This document shows positions 23,228-34,877 of a stretch of 64,000 bases of DNA, in pieces. Source of the stretch: Esteya vermicola (taxonomy: Eukaryota; Ascomycota; Sordariomycetes; Ophiostomatales; Ophiostomataceae). Numbering within the stretch: the stretch's first letter is position 1; each line of letters opens with the position of its first letter. Location of the stretch: positions 2,480,001-2,544,000 of the forward strand of contig PCDM01000001.1 of assembly GCA_002778215.1 (NCBI GenBank), given 5' to 3'. Position numbers and translations under genes: made by a program. The notes under the pieces are model-generated. The model ran no database searches. It was not told where the DNA came from and saw only the letters and a program-made list of their open reading frames with translations.

Positions 23228-26200
23228 TCATGCCTTTGCTATCCCCCAGCCACCGCCTCCAGGGGTCTTTATGACAACCCTGTCGCCCGGGCTCATCAGC
23301 ACGCTGCCCTTGCCGCCCATGTTGACAGTGCGGTCTTCGCCCGTAAAGACGTCTTTGCTCAGCCACAAATTGAGGCCGGTGTGTCCGGGCTCTCCGCCCT
23401 CCATGCCATAGGGCCGATGGACACGGCGCTCCGACAGGATGGAGCACTGCACCTGGGTCAAGAACTCAATCTCACGGACGACGCCGTCTCCGCCGCAAAA
23501 GGCACCCTGGCCACCGGTGCCCTCGCGAAGAGAAAACTGCCGCAGGATGCACGGATACCGCTTCTCGAGGATCTCTGGGTCGGTGATGCGCGTGTTTGTC
23601 ATGTGGACGTGGACGCCACTCTCGCCGTGCCACGAGGGGCCGGCTCCCGCACCACCAGCAATTCTGCATGTCAGCACGTCAGTTTCACTATGCACAAGAC
23701 TACGAGCACGAGACTCCGAGACCATCAGACTACGAGACAGGGGACGTACGTTTCATAGTATCCAAAGCCAGGGACGACAGCGCCGGTCTCGTCCTTTTTG
23801 GCGTCGATGCCAAACGTCAGATTGTTGAGACAGCCCTGCGAGGCGGCACAGGCACTCAGGGCCCTCAGCACGACGTCGGTGACGCGCTGGGATGTCGTGA
23901 CATTGCCGCCCACGACGGCAGCGGCACGGGTCGGGCTGAGGATGCTGGGCCGTGGAATACGAATGTCAATGGCCGCCACACAGCCCTGATTCAGCGGAAT
24001 GTCTGCGCTGATCATGCAGCGCAGCGCATAGATAATGGCCGAGTGCGTGATGGCCTCTGGGGCATTGATGTTGCCGTGCACCTCGGGGCCTGTGCCGGCA
24101 AAATCAAAGACGGCCGACCCGTCGGGCGCCGTTGTAATGGTCAGCTCGATCGGCGTGCCGTCGTCCATATAGTCGAGGGCGTGCAGCGGCCGGCCGGCAT
24201 AGCGCTCGTGGAGGCCGCGCATCAGGCCGCGGACAGCATGCTCGGCAGTGGTCTGGATAGCATACATGTACGTCTGCACGACCGCCCGGCCGCCGCACTC
24301 GTCAATGAGGTTCTGGATCAGCGCGATGCCGCGAGCATTGGCCGCTATCTGGGCCTTGAGGTCCGAGATGTTGTCGCTAATGTTGCGACTGCCCGAGCAG
24401 CCGGGGAAGCGGGCCGGCATGTCCAGGAACAGCTCGCGCATGCGTGCCTCGTCAAAGACGCCGCCCGACACGACCTTTTCCGACTCAATGGCCGTGCCCT
24501 CCTGCCACAGCTCGGTCGAGTTGGGCGGCATAGAGCCCGGCAGGATACCGCCAATGTCGGCATGGTGGCCGCGCGAGGCGACATAAAAGATGATCTCGTT
24601 CGTGCCGCGCGCAAAGACGGGTGTGACGACAGTCACGTCGGGCAGGTGTGTGCCGCCCGAGACGGGGTGGTTCGATACGAGCACGTCGCCCTCCTGCAGC
24701 CGACCGAGCCAGTGCTTGTGCTGAAAGCGGACGGCGAACTGCATCGACCCGAGGTGGACAGGGACATGCGGCGCATTGGCCACGAGGCCGCCGTCTGGCG
24801 AGAAGAGGGCACACGAAAAGTCGAGGCGCTCCTTGATATTCGTCGACACGGCCGTCTTTTGCAGAGTGCGGCCCATTTGCTCGGCGACGGACATGAATCG
24901 GTGGCCAAAGATGGTGAGGCGGATCGGGTCCACGGTGACGGTCTCGTTTGTGGCGCCGTCTGCGTCTGCCGACGCACTGGATGCGCTGGATTCGAGATCC
25001 ATAATCAGACACGTCTGCAGGACCGTGGCCACGGCGTTGGGCGCCACGACAATGGTCTGCGTGGCATCAATGATAATGGCAGGGCCGTGCAGGCGGACGT
25101 CCTTGCCAAGGGCATCCAGCTTGAACACGGGCGTGTCGACGAATCCGTGCTCGGCATCAAAGTAGACCTGTGTGACCTCGGTCGGCTGGCCTGCCTCGTG
25201 CAGGGCGGCCTCCTTGAGCTGCTGCAGAGGGCTCTTTTCCGTGAGCGTGCGGGAGACGGCGACCGTGCGGACACGGACGTCGTCCACCAGCACCGGACGG
25301 TCGAGGGCGAAGCTGAATTCGCGGCGATGGCGCTCAATGAAAGCGGCAGCAAAGTCGCCCGAGTCGCCGTCTCTCTCGCCCCGGCTCTCTGGCTGCAGGA
25401 CCATGAGGCTGGTGTCTGAGCCCTCGTACCGCATATTGAGGAACCGCTCGTGGTGCAGCTGCTCGGGCGCGAAGCCCTGGGTGGCCAGGTGGGCCTCGGA
25501 ACGTGTCTGCAGGCGCTGCAGGCGCTCGGCCACTGCCGCCTTGGACGAGCTGTACTCGGCCGCCATGGGCTCCTGGGCTTCGTGGACGACGTCGGCGAGG
25601 GCGAGGCCGTAGGCCGACAGGATGGACGAGTACTTGTGGACGATGATGCGGGATATGCCGAGTGAGGCGGCCACATTGCAGGCATGCTGGCCGCCGGCAC
25701 CGCCAAAGCAGGCAAGGTGGTGCGAGGCCGTCTCAAAGCCGCGGGCTTCCGTCAGGTTGCGGATGGGCCGGGTCATGGACTCGTCGGCGACGTTGAGAAA
25801 GCCCAGCGCGACCTGCTCGGGCGTGTAGCGGACCGTCGACCCCGCCGACTGGTCGGCGTTGATCTTGGCCGTCAGCTCGGCAAAGAGGCGCACGGTGACC
25901 TCGCGGTCGAGCGGCTGGTCTTCGGAAGGGCCAAAGATGTGCGGGAAGTAGGCCGGCAGGAGCCTGCCGAGAAAGAGGTTGGCATCGGTCACGGTCAGCG
26001 GGCCGCCCTTGCGGTAGCAGGCCGGCCCAGGATGTGCCGAGGCAGATTCGGGGCCGACCATGAAGAGGCCGTTCTGCCACGACAGGATAGAGCCGCCACC
26101 GGCAGCGACGGTGTTGATATCGAGCTGTGGTGCCTGGATGCTGACGCCCGAGATGCTGGACGAGAAGGTGTGGTCGAGGTGGCCGTCGAAGCGCGAGACG

Positions 26201-27174
26201 TCAGTCGACGTGCCGCCCATGTCGAAGCCGATAATGGGCACGCGGGCCTCGGGGTCCCAGCTGGTGGCCGAGAAGCCGACGACGCCGGCAGCAGGGCCGG
26301 ACAGGATGGCACGCAGGCCGCTAAAGTGGCGGAAGTCGACGAGGCCGCCGTCGGACTGCATAAACTCTACGCGGCAGCCATGGGCGCCGGCGAGACCGCC
26401 CTCAAAGTTGGCCGAGATGGCATTGACGTACGACTGGATGACGGGAGTGAGGTACGCATCGGCCGTGGCCGACATGCCGCGCGGCACGACCTTGATCATG
26501 GGCTGCAGGGCCGACGACAGGGCGACAGAGAGGCCGAGTCCGGCAGCGATGGCGCCCACTTTCTGCTCGTGCTCGGGCCAGGCAAACGAGTGCACGAGGG
26601 CGACGGCGACGGAGCTGAAGCCCTCGTCCTTGAGGCGGCGCAGGTCGGCCGTGACGGCCGCGACGTCGAGCTCGCGCAGCACGTGAAAAGTCTCGCCGGT
26701 GGTGCCTTGGACCGCGCGGAAGGGCGCGAGGGCGGCGGCGTCGGCGCGGCTGTGGGCGGGCACGATGCGCTCGTCGACCTCGACGACGGCCTCAAAGAGC
26801 ACATCGGGACGGCGGGCCGACAGGTCAAAGATGTCGGGCCGGGCTTGGTTGCCGATGCGCAAGAGATCGCGGAACCCGCGGGTGGTGATGAGGGCCGAGC
26901 GCGAGCCCTTGCGCTCGAGCAGGGCGTTGGTGGCCACTGTGGTGCCCATGCGCAGGCAGGCAATGTTGTCGAGGCGCAGGGGCACCCCGCGCGGGATGGA
27001 CGTGCCGGTGGCTGCCTCGAGCACTCTGCGGATGCCTTCGGTGGGCGCATCCGCGTAGTTGCCGGGGTCGACCGACAGCAGCTTCAGCACAATGTCGGGC
27101 TTGTCGGGCACGATGCCGTGCACATCGGTAAACGTGCCACCGCGGTCGATGGAGATGGTGATCTTGTCGCCCAT
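23228..27174 (-). CDS. oxp1: 5-oxoprolinase (ATP-hydrolysing)
   Basis: Two exons on the minus strand, 27174-23750 and 23663-23228, giving 1286 aa, the same size as yeast Oxp1. The hydantoinase A-type N-half starts MGDKITISIDRGGTFTD (phosphate-binding loop) and has CLRMGTTVATNALLERKG, IGFDMGGTSTDVSRFDG and CFGGAGGQHACNVA. The hydantoinase B-type half has FSCALFSPDGGLVANAPHVPVHLG, SNHPVSGGTHLPDVTVV and SRGHHADIGG. It ends in TPGGGGWGI. The enzyme opens 5-oxoproline to glutamate in the gamma-glutamyl (glutathione) cycle. The single phase-2 intron near the 3' end has a GTACGT donor and a GCAG acceptor. An internal start 29 codons after an upstream in-frame ATG was chosen because the family begins at the kinase-like motif. 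Confidence 0.96.
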
Positions 27175-27975
27175 TGCGCGTGCTGCTGGAGAGGAGAGAA
27201 CAACAGGGAGGGCAACTAGACAGGGCTCTACTAGAGAAGGCTGGGAGGGGGCAGAGGACAATCACCCTTTTCGCCTACGGACCCTCATCTGATATAAGAG
27301 ATGGTCACGGCTTGCGGAAGGCGGCATGCGTCATGATATTTCTCTTACTCCATTTTTTGATTTGTCTCTGCCTTGTCTGGACATCGGCTACCATCACCGA
27401 CGGCTGCTCTACCCGCAGTAAGTACGAGTAGTATACGTACGCGGGGCTGATCGGCTGCAGACAGCCGACGGTTATCAAGATACGGTCCGGAACGGCCCCA
27501 CTTACGGGGAGACCACCCGGTCACGAGCACCAGTACACATTAGTCATGTAAAAGGCATAGAGGATGCATTACTAATCTACTGTGGCGCAATCTCTCAAGT
27601 TATGGTACACTTTGACGGCAGACCACAAGGCCCTGCGCTGCTTTTCTTGGACTCTTGGGGAGTCGCCGAGTCTGCCACAGCAGCCGCCTTCACCTCGGGC
27701 TTCTCTTGCTGAGCCTTTGGCGTAGTGGACACGCTGCTGTTGGCGTTCCCTGACCGTCCTGTGCCATTTTAGCCATTTCTTCATTGTTGAAACTAGGGAA
27801 ATTTTCTTCTTTTCTTTTTTTTTTTTTCCTTTTCCTTTTTTTTGCTTTTTTTCTTGTTCTTCTTTTTCAACTGTGCCAATTCATGAGAGTAGCGAGGCTA
27901 CTCTACTACTTTGCCGGGACAGAAGAAAAAAAAAGGTGGCCCTCTCCCCTCCCCTCATCCCCTTTGTTTGAAGAG
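27175..27975. other. Intergenic region
   Basis: Upstream DNA of 5-oxoprolinase and the 3' flank of the quinone reductase gene. A T-rich patch lies at 27800-27870 and GTACGAGTA-like motifs near 27420-27440. No gene supported. Confidence 0.5.
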
Positions 27976-28811
27976 TTACGCACCCGTAGACTTGGCGACA
28001 GTCTTGAAAAAGGCCTCGCCCTGCGCGGTGGCAATGTCGAGCTCCCGCTTGGACGGCTGGCGGCTGCCGTCGGGGCCGGCAAAGGTGCCGGCGCCCCAGG
28101 GCGAGCCACCGTGGACCTCCTCAATGTTGACAAACTGGGAGTAGGTCGTGCCCAGCGGCACAAAGATGATGCCGTGGTGGGTGAGCGTGCTGATGCTGCT
28201 GAGGGCCGTCACTTCCTGGCCACCGCCGCTGATGCCGGTGCTGACAAAGAGGCCGGCAAACTTGCCAGAGAAGCCGCCGCTGAACCAGATGCCGCCGGTC
28301 TTGTCCCAAAAGGCCTGTGGCGAGTCAGAGGGAGAGCCGGCGGTGAGGACAGCAGACGAAAAAAAGAGAACAAAAGAAGTAAAAAAAGAAAAAAAAAACT
28401 CACCTTCCACTGAGCCGGAAAGTTGCCGAAGCGAGTGGGAATGCCAAACAAAAAGGCATCGTACTCGAGCAGCTTGGACGGGTCGCTGAGGACCTGGATG
28501 TTGGCCGCCTTGGCGGGGGCGTGCATCTTGTCGAGAACATCCTGCGGCAGCGTCTCCTCGATCCTAATACAGGGGGGGGAAGTCAGTCGACGTCTCTCTG
28601 GGAGCTAGCCAGACAAGGCAGATGACAGCGTGACGCACTGGAAGAGGTCTGCCGTGCCACCGGCAGCCTGGATGCCCTTGAGCTCGGCCTGGGCCAGCTG
28701 GCCAATGTGGCCGTACATAGAGTACTAGAAAAGGTGGTCAGCTGACTTGTCTTGTCCGGGAAGCGTGGGTGATCCTGGGCGTACATAGACGATGGCAATC
28801 TTGGGAGCCAT
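27976..28811 (-). CDS. pst2: NAD(P)H:quinone oxidoreductase, WrbA/Pst2 flavodoxin type
   Basis: Four exons on the minus strand: 28811-28785, 28724-28639, 28563-28404 and 28314-27976, giving 203 aa. The protein starts MAPKIAIVYYSMYGHIGQLA, the WrbA FMN phosphate loop. It has DAFLFGIPTRFGNFPAQW, GGFSGKFAGLFVSTGISGGG, THHGIIFVPLGTTY and GGSPWGAGTFAGPDGSRQPS, all family signatures. These enzymes use FMN to reduce quinones by two electrons and are induced by oxidative stress. Yeast Pst2, Rfs1 and Ycp4 and fission yeast Obr1 are the relatives. A minus-strand TATAAAA lies 186 bp upstream, and the leader carries a tandem GCAGGAAA repeat. A final acceptor or donor choice could shift by a few bases, but all frames close exactly. 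Confidence 0.95.
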
Positions 28812-28848
28812 GTTGAAAAGACGAGAGTGGGGGTATACTGCGTAGCAA

Positions 28849-28911
28849 GGCAGGAAAGCAGGAAAGCAGGAAAACAGGAAAGCAGGAAAGCAGAAAAGCA
28901 GGAAAGCAGAC
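28849..28911. repeat. Tandem repeat of about 8-9 bp (GCAGGAAA units)
   Basis: At least six copies of a GCAGGAAA-type unit, written on the + strand, run head to tail just upstream of the quinone reductase start codon. The transcript would carry CT-rich TTTCCTGC units in its leader or core promoter. Confidence 0.8.
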
Positions 28912-28996
28912 GAGAGAGGATACTGTGTTGGAGGAGGAGTAGACGAGTTGGACGAGAGAAAGGTTGGAGAAGGGGGGAAAAGGAATGAGGGTGCAG

Positions 28997-29003
28997 TTTT
29001 ATA
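28997..29003 (-). promoter_or_regulatory. TATA box candidate of the quinone reductase gene
   Basis: TATAAAA on the minus strand, 186 bp before the start codon at 28811. This fits a stress-inducible TATA promoter. Position only, not tested. Confidence 0.45.
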
Positions 29004-29413
29004 GCTGCCAAAATATACAAAGAGTACCTCTTCGTCCCCTTCTCCCTGTCAATGACGACAGGGCAGGAACGAGTTGATTTCTCAGGTGATGTAATCCATT
29101 GTTAAGCAAGCTCTACGGCGTATTCATCCATTTCTCTTTGGCTGCACGGATTCTTACACAGTACGAGCTGGGCTCTGTCAGAAGCTTGTCATGGTCGCTA
29201 TGCCGAATGGGGATTAATGTGGGTCTCAGCTTTGACCGGCACGGAGACCGGCTTCGCAGAGTACACAGTACCTGCTGAGCTTTTGTGCTTTTTGTGCTTT
29301 TTGTGCTTTTTGTGCTTTCTTGCTTTCTCGCTCGTGTCCATGCACACCACGTTACCTCGGATTCGTGCTCGGGTTCGCGCTCGGGTCTGTACAGAATACG
29401 ATGAGTACAAGTA

Positions 29414-29429
29414 GTACGAGTACTCGTAC
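29414..29429. repeat. Perfect 16-bp palindrome GTACGAGTACTCGTAC
   Basis: First copy in the window, in the intergenic DNA between the quinone reductase and membrane protein genes. Confidence 0.9.
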
Positions 29430-30276
29430 GCAGCACTCTGTCCTGTACGAATATACTCTGTAGAGTGTACTATGTACAGATACAGTACATGCTTGGCAAA
29501 CAAGGGTTGTCCTACATCGTAGTTGGGGCAAGGGAGACGCGGACGCGGAATGCTTCATGGTTGTCCATCCTCGACCAGTCAGAGTCGTCCGGACAGCAAG
29601 CGAGCATACTTTGTTCTGGCTGCTGAATAAGCTCCATGAAGAGGAGAGTTCTACTATTAGCTACGTATTTCCAATGCTCAACAAATACAGAATCTAACGG
29701 TATTCGGAATCTAGCCCCACCCAACTGCGTACTTGTACTACGCACTAGTCCGAGTACAGTACGCATACGAATCACACCGTACTGTGAACAGGTTGATCAT
29801 TGCTTTCCAATGCTGACTTTTCCAACCTCACTTTCGCTTACGGGCATTTCTAATGATTGCACATCTACTTGTATCGGATTCCACTGAGATTCTTCTACTT
29901 TACTAACCGCAGAGAAAGTGTCCTCCACTTCTCGTGGCTCACTACCAAGCCATGCCAAGGTCACGAGGATGCATCATAGATGGCGACATACATAGTACTG
30001 CGTAGTATTTAAATTCATTGAAGAGAGAGAGTACAAAGGAAAAAAAGGGAAAAAAGGAAAAGAATCACCAGCGTGGCTCTATGGCTTCATCTGGTCGGAA
30101 CAGTAAGAGGAATCACAAATTAGAAAATAGAAAAAAGTAAAGAAGACAGAAAAAAACACAAAAGAAACAACAGGGTACAAAGTAGAGTACAAGAGTGAAT
30201 AGGTTGGCACGGAAGCTCTGCACTCATACGAGGAAGAAAAAAGAAGGCAGGAACTGTTCCGTCTCGACCTTCTCTT

Positions 30277-32037
30277 TTAGGCCTCCTCTGTAGTCTCCTT
30301 GACCACGACAACGACAACCTCCTCCACATCCTCCTTGTAGGGCGGGAGAGCCTCCTCTGCCTCCTCCTCCGTCTCGGCAGCAGCCATCAGGCCGGCCTTT
30401 TCCTCGGTATCGCCGGTCTCGCGACCGGCCGCCTTGCTGGCATGGCGGTGATGGTGGCGGTGCTGACGGGCTTGGCGGCGGCTGCAAGCGCGGCTGCTGC
30501 TGCTGCCACGGCGGAAGAGCATGCGCCACACACTCACGAGGACACTGCCGACAAGCATGCCGACAAAGCTCACCATGATACCGGCTGCGATGCCAATCAG
30601 GACGGGCACGAGGATGTGCGAGCTGAACTTTTTGAGCATCTGGCCCCAGCTGTGCTCGCGCATGCCGTGGAAAGGCGGGTGGTGGTGAGAGTGAGAGTGA
30701 TGGTGGTGGTGGTGATGGGGGCGGACGGGAGGCGGCGAGCCAGCGGCATCCTTGTTGCCGTCCATCTCCATGCCTTGCACGCCCTTGACAGCCTCCTTGC
30801 CCTCCTCGGCCTCCTTGCCCTCTTTGCTGGCCCGGTTGCCGCCACAGCCCTGAGACTTGAGGTGGAACCCGAGCTTCACGAGCCAGCGGCAGATGGAGTT
30901 GGTGCACTGGGCCAGCTTGGCTGCCTTGACGTCCACAGTGCCGACAGAAATTTGCTTGAAATCCAGGGCCGCGTGGTCCATGGTCTGGACGGACTGGAAG
31001 ACGAGACCGCCCGAGGGCGTGCGAGACAGAGTGACAATGACGGCTGGGATGTCCTGGATCTCCGTGTTGCGGACGCTGTTCACCTGCAGCGACAAGATGA
31101 CGAGGTTAGTGTTGTTAAAGTGCACCTCGCTCCGCTGCATCAGGTAGCCCAGCGGCACGTCCTCGGCAATGGCGACCAGCGGCATCCGTCCGGCCGGGAA
31201 GCCCGGGAAGTAAGGAAGACGGTGGTGGCCGTCTGGCGGGGGAGACGGCCGGCCGTGGTGAGGCGGAGGTGGCGCCAAGTCGTCCTCCTCGGCCGTCTTG
31301 TGCTCGCCGTGTTTGCCCTTGGACCAGGCAGCCACACCGGGGAATTTGACGTGGCTCTTGAGCTTCTTGGTGTCACTCGGAAATGCGGGCTCCTTTTCCT
31401 CGTCCCGCTTGAGTTCCTGGGGTTCCTCCGGCTGCTCCTTTTCCTTCTCCTCTTCCTTGAGCTCCTTGTGCTCCTTGGGCTCCTTGTGCTCTTTGTGCTC
31501 CTTGTGCTCCTTCTCCTCGTGCTCGCGGTGTCCCCTGTGGCCCTCGCCGGGTCCTCCAATAGGCGGACCGCTGTAGCGATGCGGCGGTGCCATGCGCCGA
31601 GAATCAGGGCGCTGCTGGGCCATCAGAGCCTCGCCCGAGAGGCCGACGTTGGGATAGAGCTCATAGTCGTTGAGAAACACGCGGTCGCCCGACTCGGCGT
31701 GGTCGATCAGAAAGGCAAACTGCAAATGGCTCGGGAAACTCGTGACGAGCTCGGCCGTCTCAGCCGGGTTTCTCGGGTCCAAGACGGTGACCGGACAGCC
31801 CGGACAGGGGACGCTTCCAATCATGTAGTCGTGGGTAGGGTGGGCGTGCGATTGGTGGGGAAAGTACTGGCCCACGCGGTGGTGGCGGTTCATGTTGTCA
31901 CTCTTGCCGGCTTGGCCGTTGTTGGTCTTGGCATTCTTGACCTCGTTCATGGCGCTCTCCATATCCATCTGCGGCGGCAGCAGGAAAGCCGTCGCCGACG
32001 ACGCCAGCGCCGCGGCCAGGAGAGCCTTGGACAGCAT
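30277..32037 (-). CDS. Secretory-pathway single-span membrane protein with charged repeats, function unknown
   Basis: One exon, 586 aa. A signal peptide is clear (MLSKALLAAALASSATAFLL). The luminal part has a CPGCPVTVLDPRNP segment, a block near LQFAFLIDHAESG, and then a tandem charged stretch at about residues 165-215 made of HKE/EKE triplets (GHREHEEKEHKEHKEHKE). A second conserved-looking block, NLVILSLQVNSVRNTEIQDIP, precedes a Cys pair region (CTNSICRWLV, SQGCGG). A His run (seven to eight His) lies near 455. One strong membrane span follows at about 476-505 (ILVPVLIGIAAGIMVSFVGML). The cytosolic tail has Arg/Cys clusters and then acidic residues. The shape suggests a cell-surface or ER membrane protein. 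I do not recognise the family. The start was chosen at the signal peptide rather than an upstream in-frame ATG in pyrimidine-rich leader DNA. Confidence 0.82.
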   Translation of the reverse strand: MLSKALLAAALASSATAFLLPPQMDMESAMNEVKNAKTNNGQAGKSDNMNRHHRVGQYFPHQSHAHPTHDYMIGSVPCPGCPVTVLDPRNPAETAELVTSFPSHLQFAFLIDHAESGDRVFLNDYELYPNVGLSGEALMAQQRPDSRRMAPPHRYSGPPIGGPGEGHRGHREHEEKEHKEHKEHKEPKEHKELKEEEKEKEQPEEPQELKRDEEKEPAFPSDTKKLKSHVKFPGVAAWSKGKHGEHKTAEEDDLAPPPPHHGRPSPPPDGHHRLPYFPGFPAGRMPLVAIAEDVPLGYLMQRSEVHFNNTNLVILSLQVNSVRNTEIQDIPAVIVTLSRTPSGGLVFQSVQTMDHAALDFKQISVGTVDVKAAKLAQCTNSICRWLVKLGFHLKSQGCGGNRASKEGKEAEEGKEAVKGVQGMEMDGNKDAAGSPPPVRPHHHHHHHSHSHHHPPFHGMREHSWGQMLKKFSSHILVPVLIGIAAGIMVSFVGMLVGSVLVSVWRMLFRRGSSSSRACSRRQARQHRHHHRHASKAAGRETGDTEEKAGLMAAAETEEEAEEALPPYKEDVEEVVVVVVKETTEEA

Positions 32038-33388
32038 GGCTGAGGGGTGGTCGGTGGTCGGTGGTTGGTGGTCGGATGAGAGACGAAAAAGTCGAGAAAA
32101 GGAAGAAATAAGGGAAAAAAGGGAAAAGTGGACAAAAATAGAGACGGCGATAAAGTTCGCAAAAGCGATGGATCGTCCGGAACGATGAGAGGGAAAAGAA
32201 GGGGAAAAAAAGGGAAAAAAAAAGAGAAAAGAAAGAAGAAGAGGGAAAGGCGAAGAAAAGAAGAGAGGAAAGAAGAGGGAAACAAAGAGTAACTGCAACC
32301 AAGACGAAATGGGTGATAAGAGAATCAAAGAAGACCCTTCCAGAAGGCGTCCAAGGAGGGCGCTTCAGTAATGCACGTATGTAGCGTATATTAGGCACTC
32401 GGGCGCAGTAGGCCAATACTGGGCAGGCACGGCACGCCCGGAACAACACCCTGTGACAAAGGGAACCTGATACGACGTGAGCAAAGCAAAAACTCGTGCT
32501 ATGAGTCTTACTGCGCAGCAGCAGCGAGAGCGAGTTGCGAGTGGGGTGCCTGGATTCTAGCGCCCTCTTGCTCTGTCCAACTCCATCGTACTCGTAATGG
32601 GCATAATGCCCCGCTGAAACCTGTGACTCGCGCTGTCTCATTCGTCCCCTTTTCATATTAAAGAGGGGTGGTGTACGTAACCAATGCCTCAGGCACGACT
32701 TGTTCATAGGGAACACGCGTCCTGTGGTGGGGTTGTATAATCACGTGCGTGAATCTTGAGAACCTCGAGCGGCGTCTTGTCTCTCCATTTCGTCAGACGG
32801 ACTGGCCCTCGTACGACGTGTCCTGTGTCTCCCCGCGTTTCTGCCCTCGACGGTTGGCCAGGACTTGTTTCTCCTGCACACAAACAGCAATGTTTCAGTT
32901 CTCACCAGATCAGAGGCATCCCTCTGTACGAGTTGCTCGTACTACGAGTACTATGTATGTACACAGTCCGTACTACTCCGTACGAGTAGAGTGCAAAAGC
33001 AGCACATTTCAACGAGAGCGAGAGCGAACCCGAACCCGACGCCAGTATTCCCACCAAGATTCCTCTGCTTACTCGATTTCGCTTGGCAATGCACACTGCC
33101 CGTTCCAATTGTTTCCTTGATATTCTTCTTTTCGTTCCTTGTGAAACTCCTCATATATATGAACCCATGCCAATCCAAACGCCAAAAAAAAAAAAAACTG
33201 TTATCCCCCAAGGCTTTTCTTTCCTTTTGTCTTGCCTTGTCGCGCCCTGTCTTGAAACAAAGGAAAGGATGAAAATGACGAGAAAAATGAAGAATGAAGA
33301 AGAATGAAGAATGAAAATGACAAAAAAATAAGAGGAAGAGCGTGGGAGAATGACTCGACCATCTCATTCCCTGACCAGAACAGACTCG
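32038..33388. other. Intergenic region, about 1.35 kb
   Basis: Upstream DNA of the membrane protein: purine-rich on the + strand at 32090-32290, so CT-rich in its leader. Motif cluster GTACTACGAGTACTATGTA at about 32938-32990. No gene supported. Confidence 0.5.
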
Positions 33389-34681
33389 TCACAGGATGGT
33401 GCATCGATGGCCGTCTCGTCTGCGTCGCCGCCGCCGCCGTTCGGAAGAGTGGCCCTCGTGCTTAAAGTCGTCTTCGTACGCCAGATGAGGTGGCACGTTG
33501 AGGTCGTCTTTGCGGAGCATCTGTCGGCAGAGGTCGACAAAGACCTCATCGACATTTGTCCGCGTCCGGGCACTCGCCTCGTAATAGGGGGCGTTCCACT
33601 GCTGCGAGAGCGTAAAGGCTTTGCTGCGTGTGACGGCACGCTGGTCCTCGAGGTCGGCCTTGTTGCCGACAATGACAATCGGCACGTTCTCGTCGTCCTT
33701 GATGCGGATGATCTCTTCACGCAGCATGGTCAGCTCATTGAGAGACGAGGGTGACGTGATGCTAAACACGAGCAGGAAGCCCTGGCCCGTCTTCATGTAC
33801 AGGTCCCGCATGGCCACTGTCGAGTTAGCTAAAGGGGCAGAAGAGAAGAGAGGAAAAAAAGAGACACTTGAGGACTTACCAAACTGCTCGGTGCCAGCTG
33901 TGTCGAGGCTGTGAGGCGTTAGTGAGGACGCAGCCGTGGTGGACTACAGGTTCTTACATTTCCAGCATTACTTGTCGATCCTGTCGTGGGTTAGCCATTG
34001 GTCTCTCGACACGGACACGGAAAAGAGGCCGGCTGCTTACATCAACGGTAACGTGTGTCCGATAGGAATCCTCAATGGTTGGGTCATAACTCTCGATCCA
34101 CTGATTGTGGACAAATTGAGCTGTGTGTTTCTGTCAGCCACAGATCATTCAGACACTCTGCTTGTACAGTGTACGACGAGGAGCCAGGAGCCAGGAGCAC
34201 AGGCGCGGCAGACCACAGACCAGGCCTGGCCTGTCACCACCCTCGAGGTGCATACGCCATACAAAACACGTGGGGTTGCGAGACACAAAGACGAAAGCCA
34301 TCAGCTTACCTGTCAAACAACTCTTTCCCACACCACCTATGATGATTGCATGTCGTCAGCATCCAATCTCCAGGGGCTACACACCCTCACCCTCACCCAT
34401 CCACACCCCACCCCTACACGAATGCAGAGCACACGTAAAAGGCGGGTATGAAAAGAGAGAAACGTACCTGCCCCCAAGACGACGATATGGCATTCACGAC
34501 TAAGGAAGGTGGTTAGCAGATATGGAATCTCTCGGCCTTCATCCCACGCCGTCTCAATGTAGCATTGTAATAATCAGACAGGCAGGGGAGGGTCTTTGAT
34601 AGAGGGAGGCTAAACTATTTTTTTTTGAAAAAATTTAAAAAAAAAAGATTCTTACCATGGCTGGTGGTATCGGGGCGCCAT
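33389..34681 (-). CDS. krev-1: Rap/Krev-1 (Rsr1)-type Ras GTPase
   Basis: Seven exons on the minus strand: 34681-34656, 34499-34468, 34336-34310, 34120-34041, 33980-33958, 33908-33880 and 33816-33389. The sum is 645 nt, 214 aa. The P-loop GAGGVGKSCLT is split over two introns. Switch I is YDPTIEDSYR and switch II is DTAGTEQF. Thr instead of Gln at the Ras-61 position is the Rap hallmark. VGNKADL and EASARTR give base contacts, and the protein ends in a polybasic run and the CaaX box CTIL (prenylation). Rap/Rsr1 proteins mark sites of polarised growth and act upstream of Cdc42/Rac. The 23- to 32-nt exons are unusually short, but all splice sites are GT-AG and in phase. Confidence 0.94.
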
Positions 34682-34837
34682 TGCGACTAAGAGAGGACGA
34701 GACCGAGTTTCCACAGAAAAGCCACGCGGAGGCTGCCGAGATCATGTGTGACGTGTAGGTATGGATATCAGACGAAGCTGTATAAACTCGACAAATAATA
34801 TTGATGGAGAGATGCGTGTGTGAGAGGTGTAAGAGCT

Positions 34838-34877
34838 AGGACAGCGAGGGACAGCGAGGGACAGCGAGGGACAGCGA
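34838..34877. repeat. Tandem GACAGCGAGG repeat, four copies
   Basis: Four head-to-tail copies of the 10-bp unit GACAGCGAGG (the last copy ends GACAGCGAGA) in the upstream region of krev-1. Confidence 0.85.

Larger units (their letters stand above)
28812..30276. other. Intergenic region, about 1.5 kb
   Basis: Promoter of the quinone reductase gene on the left. From 29160 to 29790 there is a dense set of GTACGAG/CTCGTAC motifs, including a perfect 16-bp palindrome at 29414-29429, and four TTTTTGTGC units near 29282-29320. No gene supported. Confidence 0.55.

Noticed and set aside
23596..27219. Long + strand ORFs (up to 607 aa) across the 5-oxoprolinase gene
   Set aside because: Antisense shadows caused by strong GC bias at third positions of oxp1. 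Their sequences have no motif, while the minus strand gives a full family match.
30442..32043. 533-aa + strand ORF
   Set aside because: Antisense of the membrane protein gene, Leu/Val/His-rich reading with no start context or domain.
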